Shown piece by piece: positions 45,080-56,465 of a stretch of 64,000 bases of DNA (positions are counted from its first letter, which is position 1; each line of letters opens with the position of its first letter). A program made the translations under genes and the position numbers. Source of the DNA: Histoplasma ohiense (lineage: Eukaryota; Ascomycota; Eurotiomycetes; Onygenales; Ajellomycetaceae); NCBI GenBank assembly GCA_017607445.1, contig JAEVHH010000002.1, forward strand, positions 5,424,001 to 5,488,000. The letters run 5' to 3'. The notes below the pieces were generated by a model. The model was not told the DNA's origin and ran no database searches. It saw only the letters and a program-made list of their open reading frames with translations.

Positions 45080-46454
45080 CTAATCAAGGGGTGGCGCCGC
45101 TGGATCCTCCATACACTGATCAACTCTCATAATCCTCTTTCCAGTATTCCTTGCAATCTGGATAAAATCCTTTGTGTACATCACTGTATCCTTGCTGAGG
45201 AAGTGCATCACCACCAGGTCACCCCCCTTATCCACGTCACGCTGGAATGCCTCAACTTGCTTTTCAGGGGTGGGTGAACCAACCCACAACCAGTCTTCGA
45301 TATCGACACTCCAGTTGATAATCTGAGGGTCTTTGATGAGCCTAGCGAGTCGCTGGCGAGTGCGTGCTCCAAGGATGCCATATGGCGGACGGAAGTATCG
45401 ACCTTGGGAAAGTTAGCCCCATTCGTTAAAGTTGAGTCGCGAAGGACCAGTCGGTCAAGGCTCTGTAAAACTCACTTTCGAATCCCAGCTGCTCTCTTAC
45501 TATCTGGATGTTCTTGATAATATCCTCATCGATTTCTGCATCAGTTTTAAGTTCTTCTATCCTATCCGTTTGTTAGTAATGGATCGCCAGTGGCAGCTGA
45601 CGCTTACCTCCCGAGGAAATAACATACGGAGGATGCGACCATGAATGAAGCGCAACTTGATGCCCGTGTGCCAACATGTCCTTATATAGATTAGTCCACC
45701 CAGAGTTCGGAGCCGCCAGTCCATTCCCCACCGTGAAGAACGTCGCATTGATTCCCTCAGCGGTCAGAATGTCCATCATCTGTCGCCCCAACTCCAGGGA
45801 GCCATCGTCAATACCAAACGCGAACGAATTCGGGCGTTTGCACCGTTTCCATAGAGACCCCGTCGGTAGCTTTTTGGGAGCAGGGAAATTTTCAGGCCTT
45901 GTCGCAGTGATTTCCACTTTCGACACTTTCAATTTTTCGTCAAGATAGAACCCTTTAAACGAGACAGACAAAGCACGGGTATAATCGATATTGAAATGAG
46001 AGATAGGGATATAGACATCATTATCTTTCATATATCTATGGGCCTCTACATCATCCCATGTTTCCGGGTAGGGGTTTTTGAAGGCATCGCATTGGGGATT
46101 ATTTTGGCTCAAGGAGACCGTGAAATGGCCTCCCCCCTGGCAGACGATGTGTAGGTACATGTCCTTATACGGATTAAGGTCGTAACAGGTGCTTGTGAGC
46201 TGGGTGTGGAAGTTCTGGTCGGCATTGGTGGGAGAAAATTCCACGAAGCCGTAGCCCCATTCCACGGGCATGTCTTCACCACCGCCATGCCAGGCATCTA
46301 GGTCGTTGCGCCCTCCATTTGTGAACGTGTCGATCACAAGAACGGGATCTTCCCCTGGCTGGGCGCGTGGAATATTGGAGGCGGACGTAGACCGTAGGAA
46401 GAGTGCAAGACATATTCCGCGGTTTGCGAGAGCAACAAGGTTAGCGAATCTCAT
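45080..46454 (-). CDS. Secreted polysaccharide deacetylase (NodB homology, CE4)
   Basis: Predicted extracellular carbohydrate esterase (chitin/chitosan or related N-deacetylase). Three exons on the minus strand: 46454-45608, 45556-45476, 45402-45080, both joins phase 1, about 416 residues. The signal peptide is the first ~25 residues (MRFANLVALANRGICLALFL). Residues ~35-190 form an unfamiliar beta-rich domain (VLVIDTFTNGGRNDLDAWHG, CYDLNPYKDMYLHIVC). The NodB part follows: FAFGIDDGSLELGRQMMDIL (motif 1; canonical TFDDGP has become GIDDGS, with the metal-binding Asp pair kept), HQVALHSWSHPPY (motif 2 with both metal His), RYFRPPYGILGART (motif 3), WSVDIEDWLW (motif 4), VVMHFLSKD (motif 5). An in-frame ATG at 46799 would add 115 residues with another hydrophobic stretch; I prefer 46454 because it gives a normal signal peptide. 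Confidence 0.87.
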
Positions 46455-47551
46455 TCTCGATGTCAATACCCCCTTTTCCTTCTGTTTTTTTGTTTGTTTA
46501 TCGTGGGACGTATGGGTGATTCCAGAGAAACGACGTGGACGGGCAGAATGGTTTTGGAGGACGTGATCAATGAACCCTTGAAGCAGTGAAGGGATCCTAT
46601 CAGCAGTACCTGGATAGCTGCTCGCCGAGCTGTATAATATGAAATACGGGGAGGTAGAATATCCAGGCAAACAAGAACCAGTTTGTATATCTGCGCATGT
46701 CAAGCAACGAAGGCAGAGAACGACCACGGACACGCCCAGCAGGAGGCTCTTCCCCACGCTGTGGTTTACAACAGGCTCCACCATCGCCCTTTCCTGCATA
46801 AAAATGTGTGTGTAAATGGCGGAAGGAGCAGCAGCTCTTCAATGTCGCAATGTTCATTCAGCCTGTGTTGTTTCGGTGGACTTGGTGGTTACGGCGAGGG
46901 CGGATTTGCCTAGGGAGTGAAAGCGCCCTCTATCTGAAGAATCCAAGTAAATAAATAAGCACTTGACCACTTAAGTAGGAAGCAGCGTATACTGTGTGTT
47001 GGTGGTGTATCAGGAATTTCGTGTCGATACATGTCTCCCCTTGATATTACAGTCCAATCGGGAAAACCAGGGATAGCCATCTCAACTTAGATTCGCCGTT
47101 TGTATAACTACCTAGTCTAATCTACATAAGTAGCTACACTACCTCTCTCATAAGAAGATTCCCTATGGGCGAGGCGCAATTGTGAACACAAACAAAGAGA
47201 AAGACAAAAAACCCTCATTGCCAGTCCACTCATGAAAGAAGGAAACGAAACCCTCATTCAATCAGCCTGTGAGTTGTGTTGCAGCAGTGTTGCAACCATC
47301 CAAATTAGAACAGAAAGACGACGTAAAATCAAAGGCAAATCGTCTCAACCATACCTCCCGTACTCCATTCAATAAACCTCCAAAAAATTCCCCCAATATT
47401 TCTTCACCTTTTGAGAAAACAAAAAAAAAAGGGGGGGGTGGGTTGAGAGGGTGTTGTCAGCTAATTATCTATCTCAAGATCGTGGGGATGCGTTATCCTT
47501 CAATGCCGTGGCCCGATGTGGATATAGATCGCTCGGAAACGAAAGACACGT
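46455..47551. other. Intergenic region between deacetylase and helicase genes
   Basis: The left part is the deacetylase promoter (or 5' coding if the upstream ATG is used). The right part is the helicase 3' flank, with mixed A and G runs near 47420-47440. No further gene seen. Confidence 0.45.
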
Positions 47552-48132
47552 CTACCAGCCAATGCTAGGATTCTCGGTGTTCCACCCTGGCGCTGCTTCT
47601 GGCTCCGCAGAAGTAGCGGTTGGCGCAGGGCCCCATCCATCCCCCCCAGAAGCATCCACCTCGTCAGTTTTTTCGTCTTCGTCATCCGTATCGTCGTTGA
47701 AGCGAACGTCATCTCCCTCTGGTTTCTCGGACTCGAGGAAGTCAGGCAAGGGCTGCTTGCACTCTAACAAGATCTTAACTAAGTCCGCTGCAATGTCGCT
47801 GTTACGATCGTGGTTGTAGAAGGAAGTAGCGAGTCCTTCGTTTCCGATACGGGCAGTGCGTCCTGAGAAAATTTAAATTAGCTAAAATTCTCTCTCTCTT
47901 TTCTTTTCTTTCTTTCGCCTTTCCGTGATGACATACCGATTCGATGGATATATTCCTCGATTCCCCCGTGAGCGGCGCTGGGCATGTCGAAGTTGATAAC
48001 ATGCATGACGTTTTTTATATCAAGGCCACGCGCAGAAACACTGGTAGCAACCATGATGGGAGACTTTGCTGTCTTGAATGCACGTCTACACATTCTACAA
48101 TTAGTGACTCGAGGTGTCTCGAGGTCCCTCGT

Positions 48133-48167
<35 letters not shown>

Positions 48168-49754
48168 AATTGTGAATCCAAAACAACTTACAGGGCATCT
48201 TCTCGTTCGCGTTGGGTACGGTCAGAATGAATAGATGTACTGGGGAGGCCCATATTGTACAGGTAATCGTCGATTAGGTCGGCTTGGGCCTTCGTATTGA
48301 CGAAAACAAGGGTACGGGAAGGGGGCATGGAAATAAGCAAGTCGTAGAGGGCCTGCTTTTTCAAATGGTCTTCCGCGTAGACGATGTTCTGGCTCACATT
48401 CAGATGGGCGCTTCCAGCACGGCCGATGCGGATACGGACGTGGTCCGCCGCAAGGAATTTGCGGGCAAGTTCACGACAACCTTTGTTGAAAGTCGCGGAG
48501 AACATCATATAGCGATGATCTGCATCTTCGTTGGTATCTATACTCATAGTCAGAAAGTTCCTGCATTAAGTAATTATCCTAGCTTGTTTCGTATAAGTAC
48601 CTCCACCAGACATCAGCTTGCTTAGTTCGGTTTCCCAATCAGAGTGAAGCATTTCATCCGCTTCGTCAACAATGGTGTACTTGACACGATGAAGAGAAAG
48701 GATGTGCGGCTTCTCCATGAAGTCAAGAAGACGCCCTGGTGTCCCGATGAGGACATCGCATCCTTTCTGGAGTTCAAGGCGCTGTTCACGCGATGGACCA
48801 CCGCCATACACAACACAGGGCCGCAACATAGAACGGTAGCACAAACGGCGAGCTTCGTCAAAGATTTGAGTTGACAGTTCGCGGGTTGGGGCCACAATAA
48901 GGACTAGAGGCTCCGCGCGAACACAGTCCAATGATTCGTTAAACCCATTGCCCAAGTCTGGACGGGGAGCGGCGAGCTTCTTTGCCTTTCCCATCAATTT
49001 GGATAAGACCGGTATTAGAAACGCGGCAGTTTTGCCGGAGCCTTACTGTGTCAGTAACGGGCATTCTCGAGCTTAGGGTTAGAAATTGGCTTCTTACCTG
49101 TTTGGGCCACGGCAATGAGATCGTTTCCGGTCAAAACTGCTGGAATGGCGTACGCTTGAATTGGTGTGGGAACCTTATAGCCACATAGCTTGATATTCTC
49201 ACGCATAACCGGATGCAAACCTGCATCATCGAACTGGACATATTCTCAGTAAACCTTACAACACGGAAGACAGAAGGTAGCTTACGTTCTTCACAGGATC
49301 GGGTTGATGGGTTGTTTCTGCCGTAACTTTGACTTCACGAAGGCTAGTGACTGTCAGTATTGGCCACAAAACGATGATTTCGGGAACCGACCAAGGAATT
49401 CGATACTACTTACCGATCGAACTTGTTCCCCGCGCGGTTCAGATACTCATCGTGGAAAAGCATTTTCTCAAGCTCCTCATTCCGAGGACCCACATCACCA
49501 TACTCCTCCTTCCACTCGTACTTCGCTGCATTGGAAGCCCACTCAGGGAGATCGGTTAAGCCAGCACCTTCACCAGGCTTTGGATCCGCATTGTACGTGT
49601 CATAATCGTAGCGTTGAGGCTCTGTCCAACCTTTTTGACGCGCCAAAGCTGCAGCCTCCTCTTTCAAGTTATTTGCAGAGTCCGTAACCTGGTCGATGGC
49701 CTCTGTCATTTTCTGCACTCCAAACCTTTCGTTTTCTTTCCCGTTCACAGACAT
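47552..49754 (-). CDS. DEAD-box RNA helicase (Ded1/DDX3/Vasa-like class)
   Basis: ATP-dependent RNA helicase. Seven exons on the minus strand: 49754-49414, 49343-49286, 49233-49098, 49041-48601, 48537-48192, 48085-47937, 47862-47552; all phases fit, about 593 residues. Motifs: Q motif (GYKVPTPIQAYAIP), I (AQTGSGKTAAF, spanning a splice), Ia (APTRELSTQ), Ib (TPGRLLDF), II (VDEADEML, so DEAD), III (FSATF; SAT), IV (RTLVFVNTKA), V (ATSVSARGLDIKNV), VI (HRIGRTARIGN, again spanning a splice). The C-terminus is acidic and ends GWNTENPSIGW. Motif V reads SARGLD, as in Ded1/Vasa proteins, but the N-terminal domain (YDYDTYNADPKPGEGAG) is not the usual Ded1 RGG-rich type. Intron 5 contains a 31-T tract. 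The subfamily is therefore uncertain, though helicase identity is firm. Confidence 0.9.
48135..48165. repeat. Poly(A)31 homopolymer (T tract in helicase intron 5)
   Basis: 31 A on the plus strand, i.e. T on the helicase transcript strand, 26 nt after the 5' splice site of intron 5 (48191-48086). Its true length is uncertain in any assembly. Confidence 0.85.
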
Positions 49755-51486
49755 TTTGGGCGTATCTCTAGCCTTGAGTTATAGAGATCATTCAAACTAT
49801 GTGGGCGAAGGGGAGAGTCAGTTTTGTATTAGACCGTAAAAGGGTGGTATCGTCAACAGGGGGGAGATAGAGCGTGGAGGGGGGGAATGAAAAGGCCACA
49901 ACAACACAACCAATCAACCATGACAGCCAAGAATAGACAACAAGTATTGAGAAACCATCAAGGACGAAATGAAAACTGCACCAAAATTTCAACTCAAAGG
50001 AGCTCATACGGACGGAAAGCTCGGTGAATAGACCTCCAACACCTAGGAATCCTTGCTCTAAAAATGCCCAGGACGTTTGGAGAGATACCAAACCCAATCT
50101 GTAGAACACATGAATACAGAAAAATCCCAATACGAGCGAGTAGCTAGAGGGCGCCCTTGAAATATACAAGCAATACAGATGAATCCAAACCATGGGCGCG
50201 TGGTGGGAGTTGAGAGGAATGTTGGAAGCTAGGATGTGGAATAGCCACATAAGGATCGCGAATGCCAAATCAACAGGAACACGCACTTACTAGAGTTTCA
50301 AATGACGATGGCGAGGTAATCCGTCAAGGGGGATCCGCCGATGGTGGCCTCTGAAAGGCAACGAAGCGTAGGATACGATGAAGGTGTGCCCAAGTAGAAT
50401 CTGAAGGCGTAACAAAGAGAGAGTCCTGGGAATTCCAATTATGGGGGAAGAACTGGGATTGAGTAAGAAGGACCACCAGATGAGTGAGGTCTGAGGAAGG
50501 ACAAGAGAGTGAATGGAGAAAGACACGTTGTCCCGTGTTGTGATGGCTGATATTTACTCTCCTTTGTTTCCTCTGTTACTGTTGCTGAAGAGGATGAGGC
50601 GGTGTTGAATTTTGATGACATGTGAGAGCATCATCATTCATAAGTAAGTGATTTTCATCCCACTCTCCCTATGAGAGAAGCTTCTTGACATATCTATACA
50701 GAAAAATCACACAAAGAAGGATGCATAGCCCTATTAGTGGACCTGAAAATGCACTTCTGGGATAATGAGATGTATTTATCCTGTCATGGCCATAAGAGTG
50801 CCATGCAGTAGTGTATCACTGTAAAAGGAAGTGTGATGCGGTATTGCTTTCGATAAGACATTACATTAAGTTCCCCCCAGGTAAAGGAAGATGGAAAATG
50901 AAAACATATTCTTCAAATACGGCTATTTGCCGACGGAATCACAGATGCCATTGGCATTTCATGCAGAATCCCAGGAAGAGGTAGGATTTACAATGGATGG
51001 ATGGGAAACCCAAGAAGGAAAATGTTGAACTTTCCAGGGAATACGGCAGCCATCCCAAACATCATTAAGATTCAAGGTAATGATCATTTTCCAGCTCATA
51101 CCATCTCTCTCGGGCCTTTGCATGGGCTGTGGATTTATAAAAGTTGGCGCGGTGCTTTGTCGATGAGTGGGCGGATAATCCATTATCCGAGCCCCTGAAC
51201 TATTGTAGTAGGAGCTTGAGAATGGGGGTTCAATGTCTTCAGACTAACATCAAGCTAACTTTTTCATCGATATTCCCGTTTACCGAATCAGCCAAAATGC
51301 TGCTGGACTTTTTCTGGTTTGCTCAATGTTTGCCAAAGAGAAAGATAGGCGCCTCAACGTTCAACCAAAACTCCCCCAAAGATCGAAGATGAAGGAAAAG
51401 GGCGAAACAAGAACAAAAGAAGAAGAAAAGAATAAAGAAAAGAAAAGCAGGAAGATGCCACTAGTTCCCATTTACCTCCAGCAACT
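49755..51486. other. Intergenic region upstream of helicase, downstream of glyoxal oxidase
   Basis: The left part is the helicase promoter. Minus-strand frames at 50286-49792 (164 codons, hydrophobic) and 50621-50439 (starting MSSKFNTASSSSATVTEE) lie upstream of the helicase and may be leader sequence or an unrecognised short gene; neither has a family. The right part is the oxidase 3' flank, AG-rich near 51390-51450. Confidence 0.4.
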
Positions 51487-54131
51487 CTAACGCTTCGCTT
51501 CAACCATCACAAATACCCCAATGCTCGGCACGCCGTCCGCTACAACATACACCACATACGGACCAGGCGGTGCAATATTATTATCCGGCGGCATAGTAAC
51601 CAGGATTGTCTGACTCTTGCTCTGAGGCTGATAGCCGACATAATCAAGGTATAGCATCCGATGGCCCATGTGCAGCGAGTGGGTGACGAACCCACCATGG
51701 TAAAGCACTACACGCAGGTCATTGGGTTCGGTATGGAGCTTGAAGCCCACCGTGAATGGCTCGCTGTCCACGAGGAGGTGTTTGTTGGGTAATTCAACAT
51801 CGTATGGTCGAAATTTATCTCTCCCATCTAGGAGGTAGTGAGGTGTGTATATCTCTACTCTGAACTCTGTGGCGAATGCCTGTTCCGCAACGTCGGGATT
51901 AGGTACCAAGATTGGCTGTTCCACAGGGTTTGATCCTGCAACCATAACAGTCCCGTCTAACAAAACTAGCGCGACTGAATGGTACATTCGTGCGATTTCT
52001 GTCTTTCCTCCGATACTCCATCGGCGACCCAAGGGAGCTTCTGGGTCATAGATCCACGCATCAAGGGACGGGTCTTTTGCGATTCCAAATCCTTGCGCAC
52101 CACGGTTGCAACCATTGAGCCAGATTAGTTTTCCATCAGGGAGCATCATTCCTTCTACCATAACTCTACCGTCGGGCATCAGCTCCAGTTCCCACTGTGG
52201 ATCCTTAGATAATGGCTTAATACGCCCACAACTTGGATCGGTTGGACTTGCGATTCCCACAAATGCCCCTCCCCCACATATTATTATCTCATCGTCCCAT
52301 CCATTTGCGGCTCTCAGAGGGAGAAGGACGCTCCCTCCAGTGTTTGGATAGCTTCGATAATCACCAGGTAAATCTGGCAGTTTCTTAACCGTCTTCTGAC
52401 CATGAGCATCGAAAATTTCAGCTGACCGCGCAACAAACACGAAAACGGTGCCGTCCTTTAAAAGGTGGAGGAATGGATACATGTAGTAGGGTTGATTTTC
52501 TTCAAGGATAGGAAATAAGACGCTATGGCCAAAGGGAATTCCATCCTTATTGAGTAACTCATATGTCGGGTTGTTATTCGCTATCACGGAAGGATTGAGC
52601 CCGTTGAGGCTGCCAGACACAACGAAAACTGTTCCGTCGCGAAGGATTTGAGCACTTGCATACCACCTGTTGGTCGAGAGTTTGTTACCCGGCTCATCCC
52701 ATGATTTTCCATCCCAAGTGTTAGTATCCAAAGGTCGCGTTAGATATCGAAGTGCTCGGAATCCATCACCAACTGTAGGGTCCATTGGCAACGGAGAATT
52801 TCCACCAATGCTAATTAGCCGCCCGTCTTCTAGGAATGCCCCACCCGAGCAAAAAGCATTTGTCTATATTATGACATTAATTCTGAGAGAATTAAGAAAT
52901 AAAGACATGACATGGTCTCACCTCATAACGTAGTGGCGCAACCATATTAGTAGACGGGTCATATTCAGACGAATATGCATACTGGCCGTTGTCCAGTATT
53001 AGTTGGGTATAGTTTTCGACCTTGTCTATGAATACAACCCGACCATTGGCTAGAAGTGCGGCAGACATTGCTGGAACCCCGGATTGGCCAACAACTTTAA
53101 AAGTTCCGTGTATCGTGTCCGGCGCATGGGTGTTGGGACTAAGAATCTCGAAAAGGTTACCTGACTCACATTCCCCTGACTGACAGCCAGGACCACAATG
53201 AGATGAGGTCCTCCCACAAAACTTAGAAGAAGCGTCAGCCCGCATTCGAATCATAAATTGTCAGCTAAAAGTGGAACACCTACCCCGTATGCCGAGCAGC
53301 ATGATCCCCCAGGCCAGTCACCACATATGGTATCGCCGTTTTCTGGACCGCAAAGGCCATCAATGGTTTCCTTGAGATCTAATTTTGGCTTCTCCTCCTG
53401 TTTTTGCCTCAGTGTCATACGATGAACTTTATTGGCCGACAAATTTGATGGATTCATAAGGGTTTGGGGAGCCCCAGGTGAGACGCTGCTATTGGCACCC
53501 ATATTGGTATGTTCACTTCCACATTGCAAGTTGCTGCAGCACCAATTGTCAGTTAATCGGAACCCAAAACTATGGAGGATCTCCTTTTTCGAATTAATAT
53601 GCCTTGTTTTAGCCTTGGGCTAGAACAATCTATCTTTCTAGCATGTATCCTTACAAAAATCTCGCTGATAACGTGGACACTGGGAAAGGGGGCGTACTCA
53701 GACTGGCCTGGAGAATATATATAATTCGTGTTCCGATTGCCATCGGCATGAACACCGTAACTCTGGGTGTCACAATTGTTATATCCACCTTCCTGTGATG
53801 CCACCGGATCAAACGCCGTTGACGCAGTGACAGATTCGGTTTCCTGCGTCGCAGAAGGCGATTGTCGAATTGTTGATATCGGAGAATCATCTGAAAGATG
53901 CCGATTATCATCTTCACATCTGGAATAGAGAGGTTAACAGCCATATTATGGAGAAGAAAACCACAGACCTTGCAAGATATGTCAAACTCACATTCCGTGA
54001 CGTGAGCAGCGCTGGCCACGAAAACATCCCTGGAATGCTGGCAGAATGGGGTCGCAAGCAAGAGGCGGATGCTCGAAAATGATATTTGCGTGAACCGAGC
54101 AGACGAGAAGCAGAAGTAATAGAGGTGCCAT
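51487..54131 (-). CDS. Secreted copper radical oxidase (glyoxal oxidase-like) with N-terminal CBM18 chitin-binding domain
   Basis: Predicted extracellular aldehyde/alcohol oxidase releasing H2O2 (AA5-type). Minus-strand exons: 54131-53992, 53919-53704, 53533-53284, 53221-52922, 52863-51487, about 760 residues. Exons 3-5 are secure: they join with intact phase and continuous motifs. The first two are my reconstruction (phase 2 joins). Signal peptide MAPLLLLLLVCSVHA. A Ser/Thr-rich Cys-bearing region follows, then a CBM18 (LCGPENGDTICGDWPGGSCC, then SAYG|FCGRTSSHCGPGCQSGEC spanning the intron), then the oxidase: VIPAM-like entry (QSGVPAMSAALLANGRVVFI), the Cys of the Cys-Tyr cofactor in TNAFCSGGAFLEDGRLI, Tyr in NNNPTYELL, the axial Tyr in ARMYHSVALVLLDGTV, and the two copper His in THSLHMGHRM. 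The C-terminal E-set domain ends GPYVVYVVADGVPSIGVFVM. The chitin-binding module suggests a role at a chitinous surface. Confidence 0.85.
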
Positions 54132-56465
54132 CTTTGAGGGAGTGGGAGTGGTATACATGTCAGCTCAGGAGATATTGATGGTTTCCAGAATGATAACCAA
54201 GGACCAGGGATATATTGGGTAAAAAAAAAAAAATAAAATGAAGCAACCAGAACCAGCGTTTAGACCAAGTATCGAGATAGAGTTATCAAGTTCCCATTGA
54301 CAGACTGCAATGTCCTGGAAGGCATCTATGGCGAATAGTGTCTTTTTTTTTTGGGGGGGGGGGGGATAAATACCCCGTCGTGTTGGGGTGATAGAGAAGA
54401 TAGAAGACAGCAACGGCGGAGATGCGAAGCATTAACGTAAATATTGGACTGTATATGAGATCCCATTCACTTAGCAGTTCTCGCTCACAGACGGTGAAAT
54501 GTTCGATGTCAACACCGTCGAACGATGCCTCTCCTGCAGCCATCAGAGAGCAGTCGCGTGTCACGGTCATGGCGGCTTAGACAGCAGCCACGACGCAGAA
54601 GGTGTTTGCGGTTGAAAAGCAGAGTGAGGGCAAGCAGAGAATAGAGGAACATCAACATCGTCGATATTTCCAGCGACAGCGACGGCGGAGAGAAGCAAGG
54701 CCTGCGTAAATATGCAAACCTGGTATGCATATGCCAAGCCAACATCCGCAGGGCAAAGGGAAGAAGAGTCTCAGATATAATAATTTAAATACTCAATTTT
54801 TGTAAGGGTACTATTACCAACGCCATCTATTGACTATCGTCCTCTTTCATGTTTCGGTTTTCTTTGGCTATATAAACGGACTTATCAAGCTGCATGCCAT
54901 GTGCACACTTTCTGCTGTATGCTCCTTACTCTCTGATTCTTCAGGTCGGCTGCTAACTCCTGCCTCTTCGAAGTAAGTAGACAGGATGGGGAAGCCGCGA
55001 GGTGCCTGGGGAGTCTCACGAAAGCGGTAACCATGATGGCAAGCAAGAGAAAGATTGCAAAACATACAGTCATGCATGGACAAGAAGAAACAGCTCAAGA
55101 TCAAAATATATTACTGGGAGGTTCGAATGGGGGTGACGTCATTTAGCAATTTCACCTGGAGTAGGCTTCATACTTCAAAAACAAGTGATAGACGGTTAAA
55201 GCTAGGAAAATGTAGCTCAGCAAAACTTGGCCAAAGGTTGCAGTACATATAAAAAGGCCAATGCATGTTGTCCTCTAATGCACTAGAATACCAAATGGAT
55301 TCCCCTGTGTCTTGATAAACTGGAGAGTTGAGGAGAATATTGAAACGCATTCCTATCACAGCCTCATCCATTATTCGACCACGGCAAGGAAGATTTGCTC
55401 TCTAGGTTAGCGAGCCCCAAGTCAATATGAGGTATTAGCAGAGGTTTCTAAGAGTGATATAATCTTGGGTAGGTGAAAGATCCATTTCAGTAAAGCAAAT
55501 TCATGACATCATTTTCAATAAGATCGCAGGCACATGGGGGAGTATGATCTGTATTGATATATGTCGAATCCCTCCTGAGTTCTTGAGGGGTTTCAGCAGA
55601 CATAAAGTTCTTTTTAAGTCACTGCACAACCCAGGAGGCCCAACCTGAGATGTCTCTTGACCATGAAGCAGTTTAATCAATGTGGGAGTTCTTGAGTGTC
55701 TAGAGTTCATCGAACCACTCTTGTACTACCATTAAGGATATAAGGTTCTGTATGTGGACGTAGATATAGATGACAGAAGACATGACGTCTAGCATATCTG
55801 TTCACTAGTATGGCGATCGGCTACAAAAGAATATTTAATTAGAAAGAAGTTTCCATGACAAGTACCCTCACAGAGAGGATTCCTCTTGTGAGGATGTCAC
55901 CCATGTGAGCGACCAGCTGGATTTATTTTTGACACATTGATAGACTAGCCCTAAGAGAGCACTCATCAGGTAAACCCATTCACAAAAACTTCATTCTGGG
56001 TTTGATAAGGCCTTGTGACAGGTAATCAATGATCTCCCTGGACGCAGTGGCATGGATGTCCTTTCTCACCTCCCTGGCATCCCGGAGGTTCATCCGTCGC
56101 CCATCTCGCCCGTGTCCCAAGTGAAAAAGGATAAGATGAATATATTGTTATTCCCGTCCGCTCTTTCTGCATCGAAGCACTGCTCGGGGGCTAGTTATAG
56201 CAAATTCTTGTCACGATAAGTCGTGTGTCGGCATCAACAAAGTCGGATTGTTTTACGGATAATCATGTCTCCATTATCAACCATCCATAACACAACAGGC
56301 TGCCCGTTGAGGATTTTAGGGACAGGGCACTTCTTGAATGCTTAGCTGAAGGAGGAGTTGTCTTAGAGGATGTCTCGTTTACCAATAACTTTTAAACGTC
56401 TACTAGGGGATAAGCAACAAGCAACAGTAAACACATGAATTTGGAAAAGGAAGTTCCTGCAGAAC
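54132..56465. other. Gene-poor region, ~2.3 kb
   Basis: The left end is the oxidase promoter; a T10/G13 double homopolymer lies near 54342-54365. Open frames (54745-54509, 55104-54868, 55710-55501, all minus) lack family features. A CRE palindrome TGACGTCA at 55134-55141 has no adjacent gene. No gene supported. Confidence 0.4.
54342..54365. repeat. Poly(T) followed directly by poly(G)
   Basis: Ten T followed by about thirteen G. The G run could form unusual DNA structure and is an error-prone site in sequencing. Confidence 0.7.

Noticed and set aside
49792..50286. 164-codon hydrophobic minus-strand frame upstream of the helicase
   Set aside because: Strong hydrophobic bias but no family, and it lies in the probable promoter/leader of the helicase.
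50439..50621. Minus-strand frame starting MSSKFNTASSSSATVTEE
   Set aside because: The start looks protein-like, but no continuation exon with consistent phase or conserved sequence could be found.
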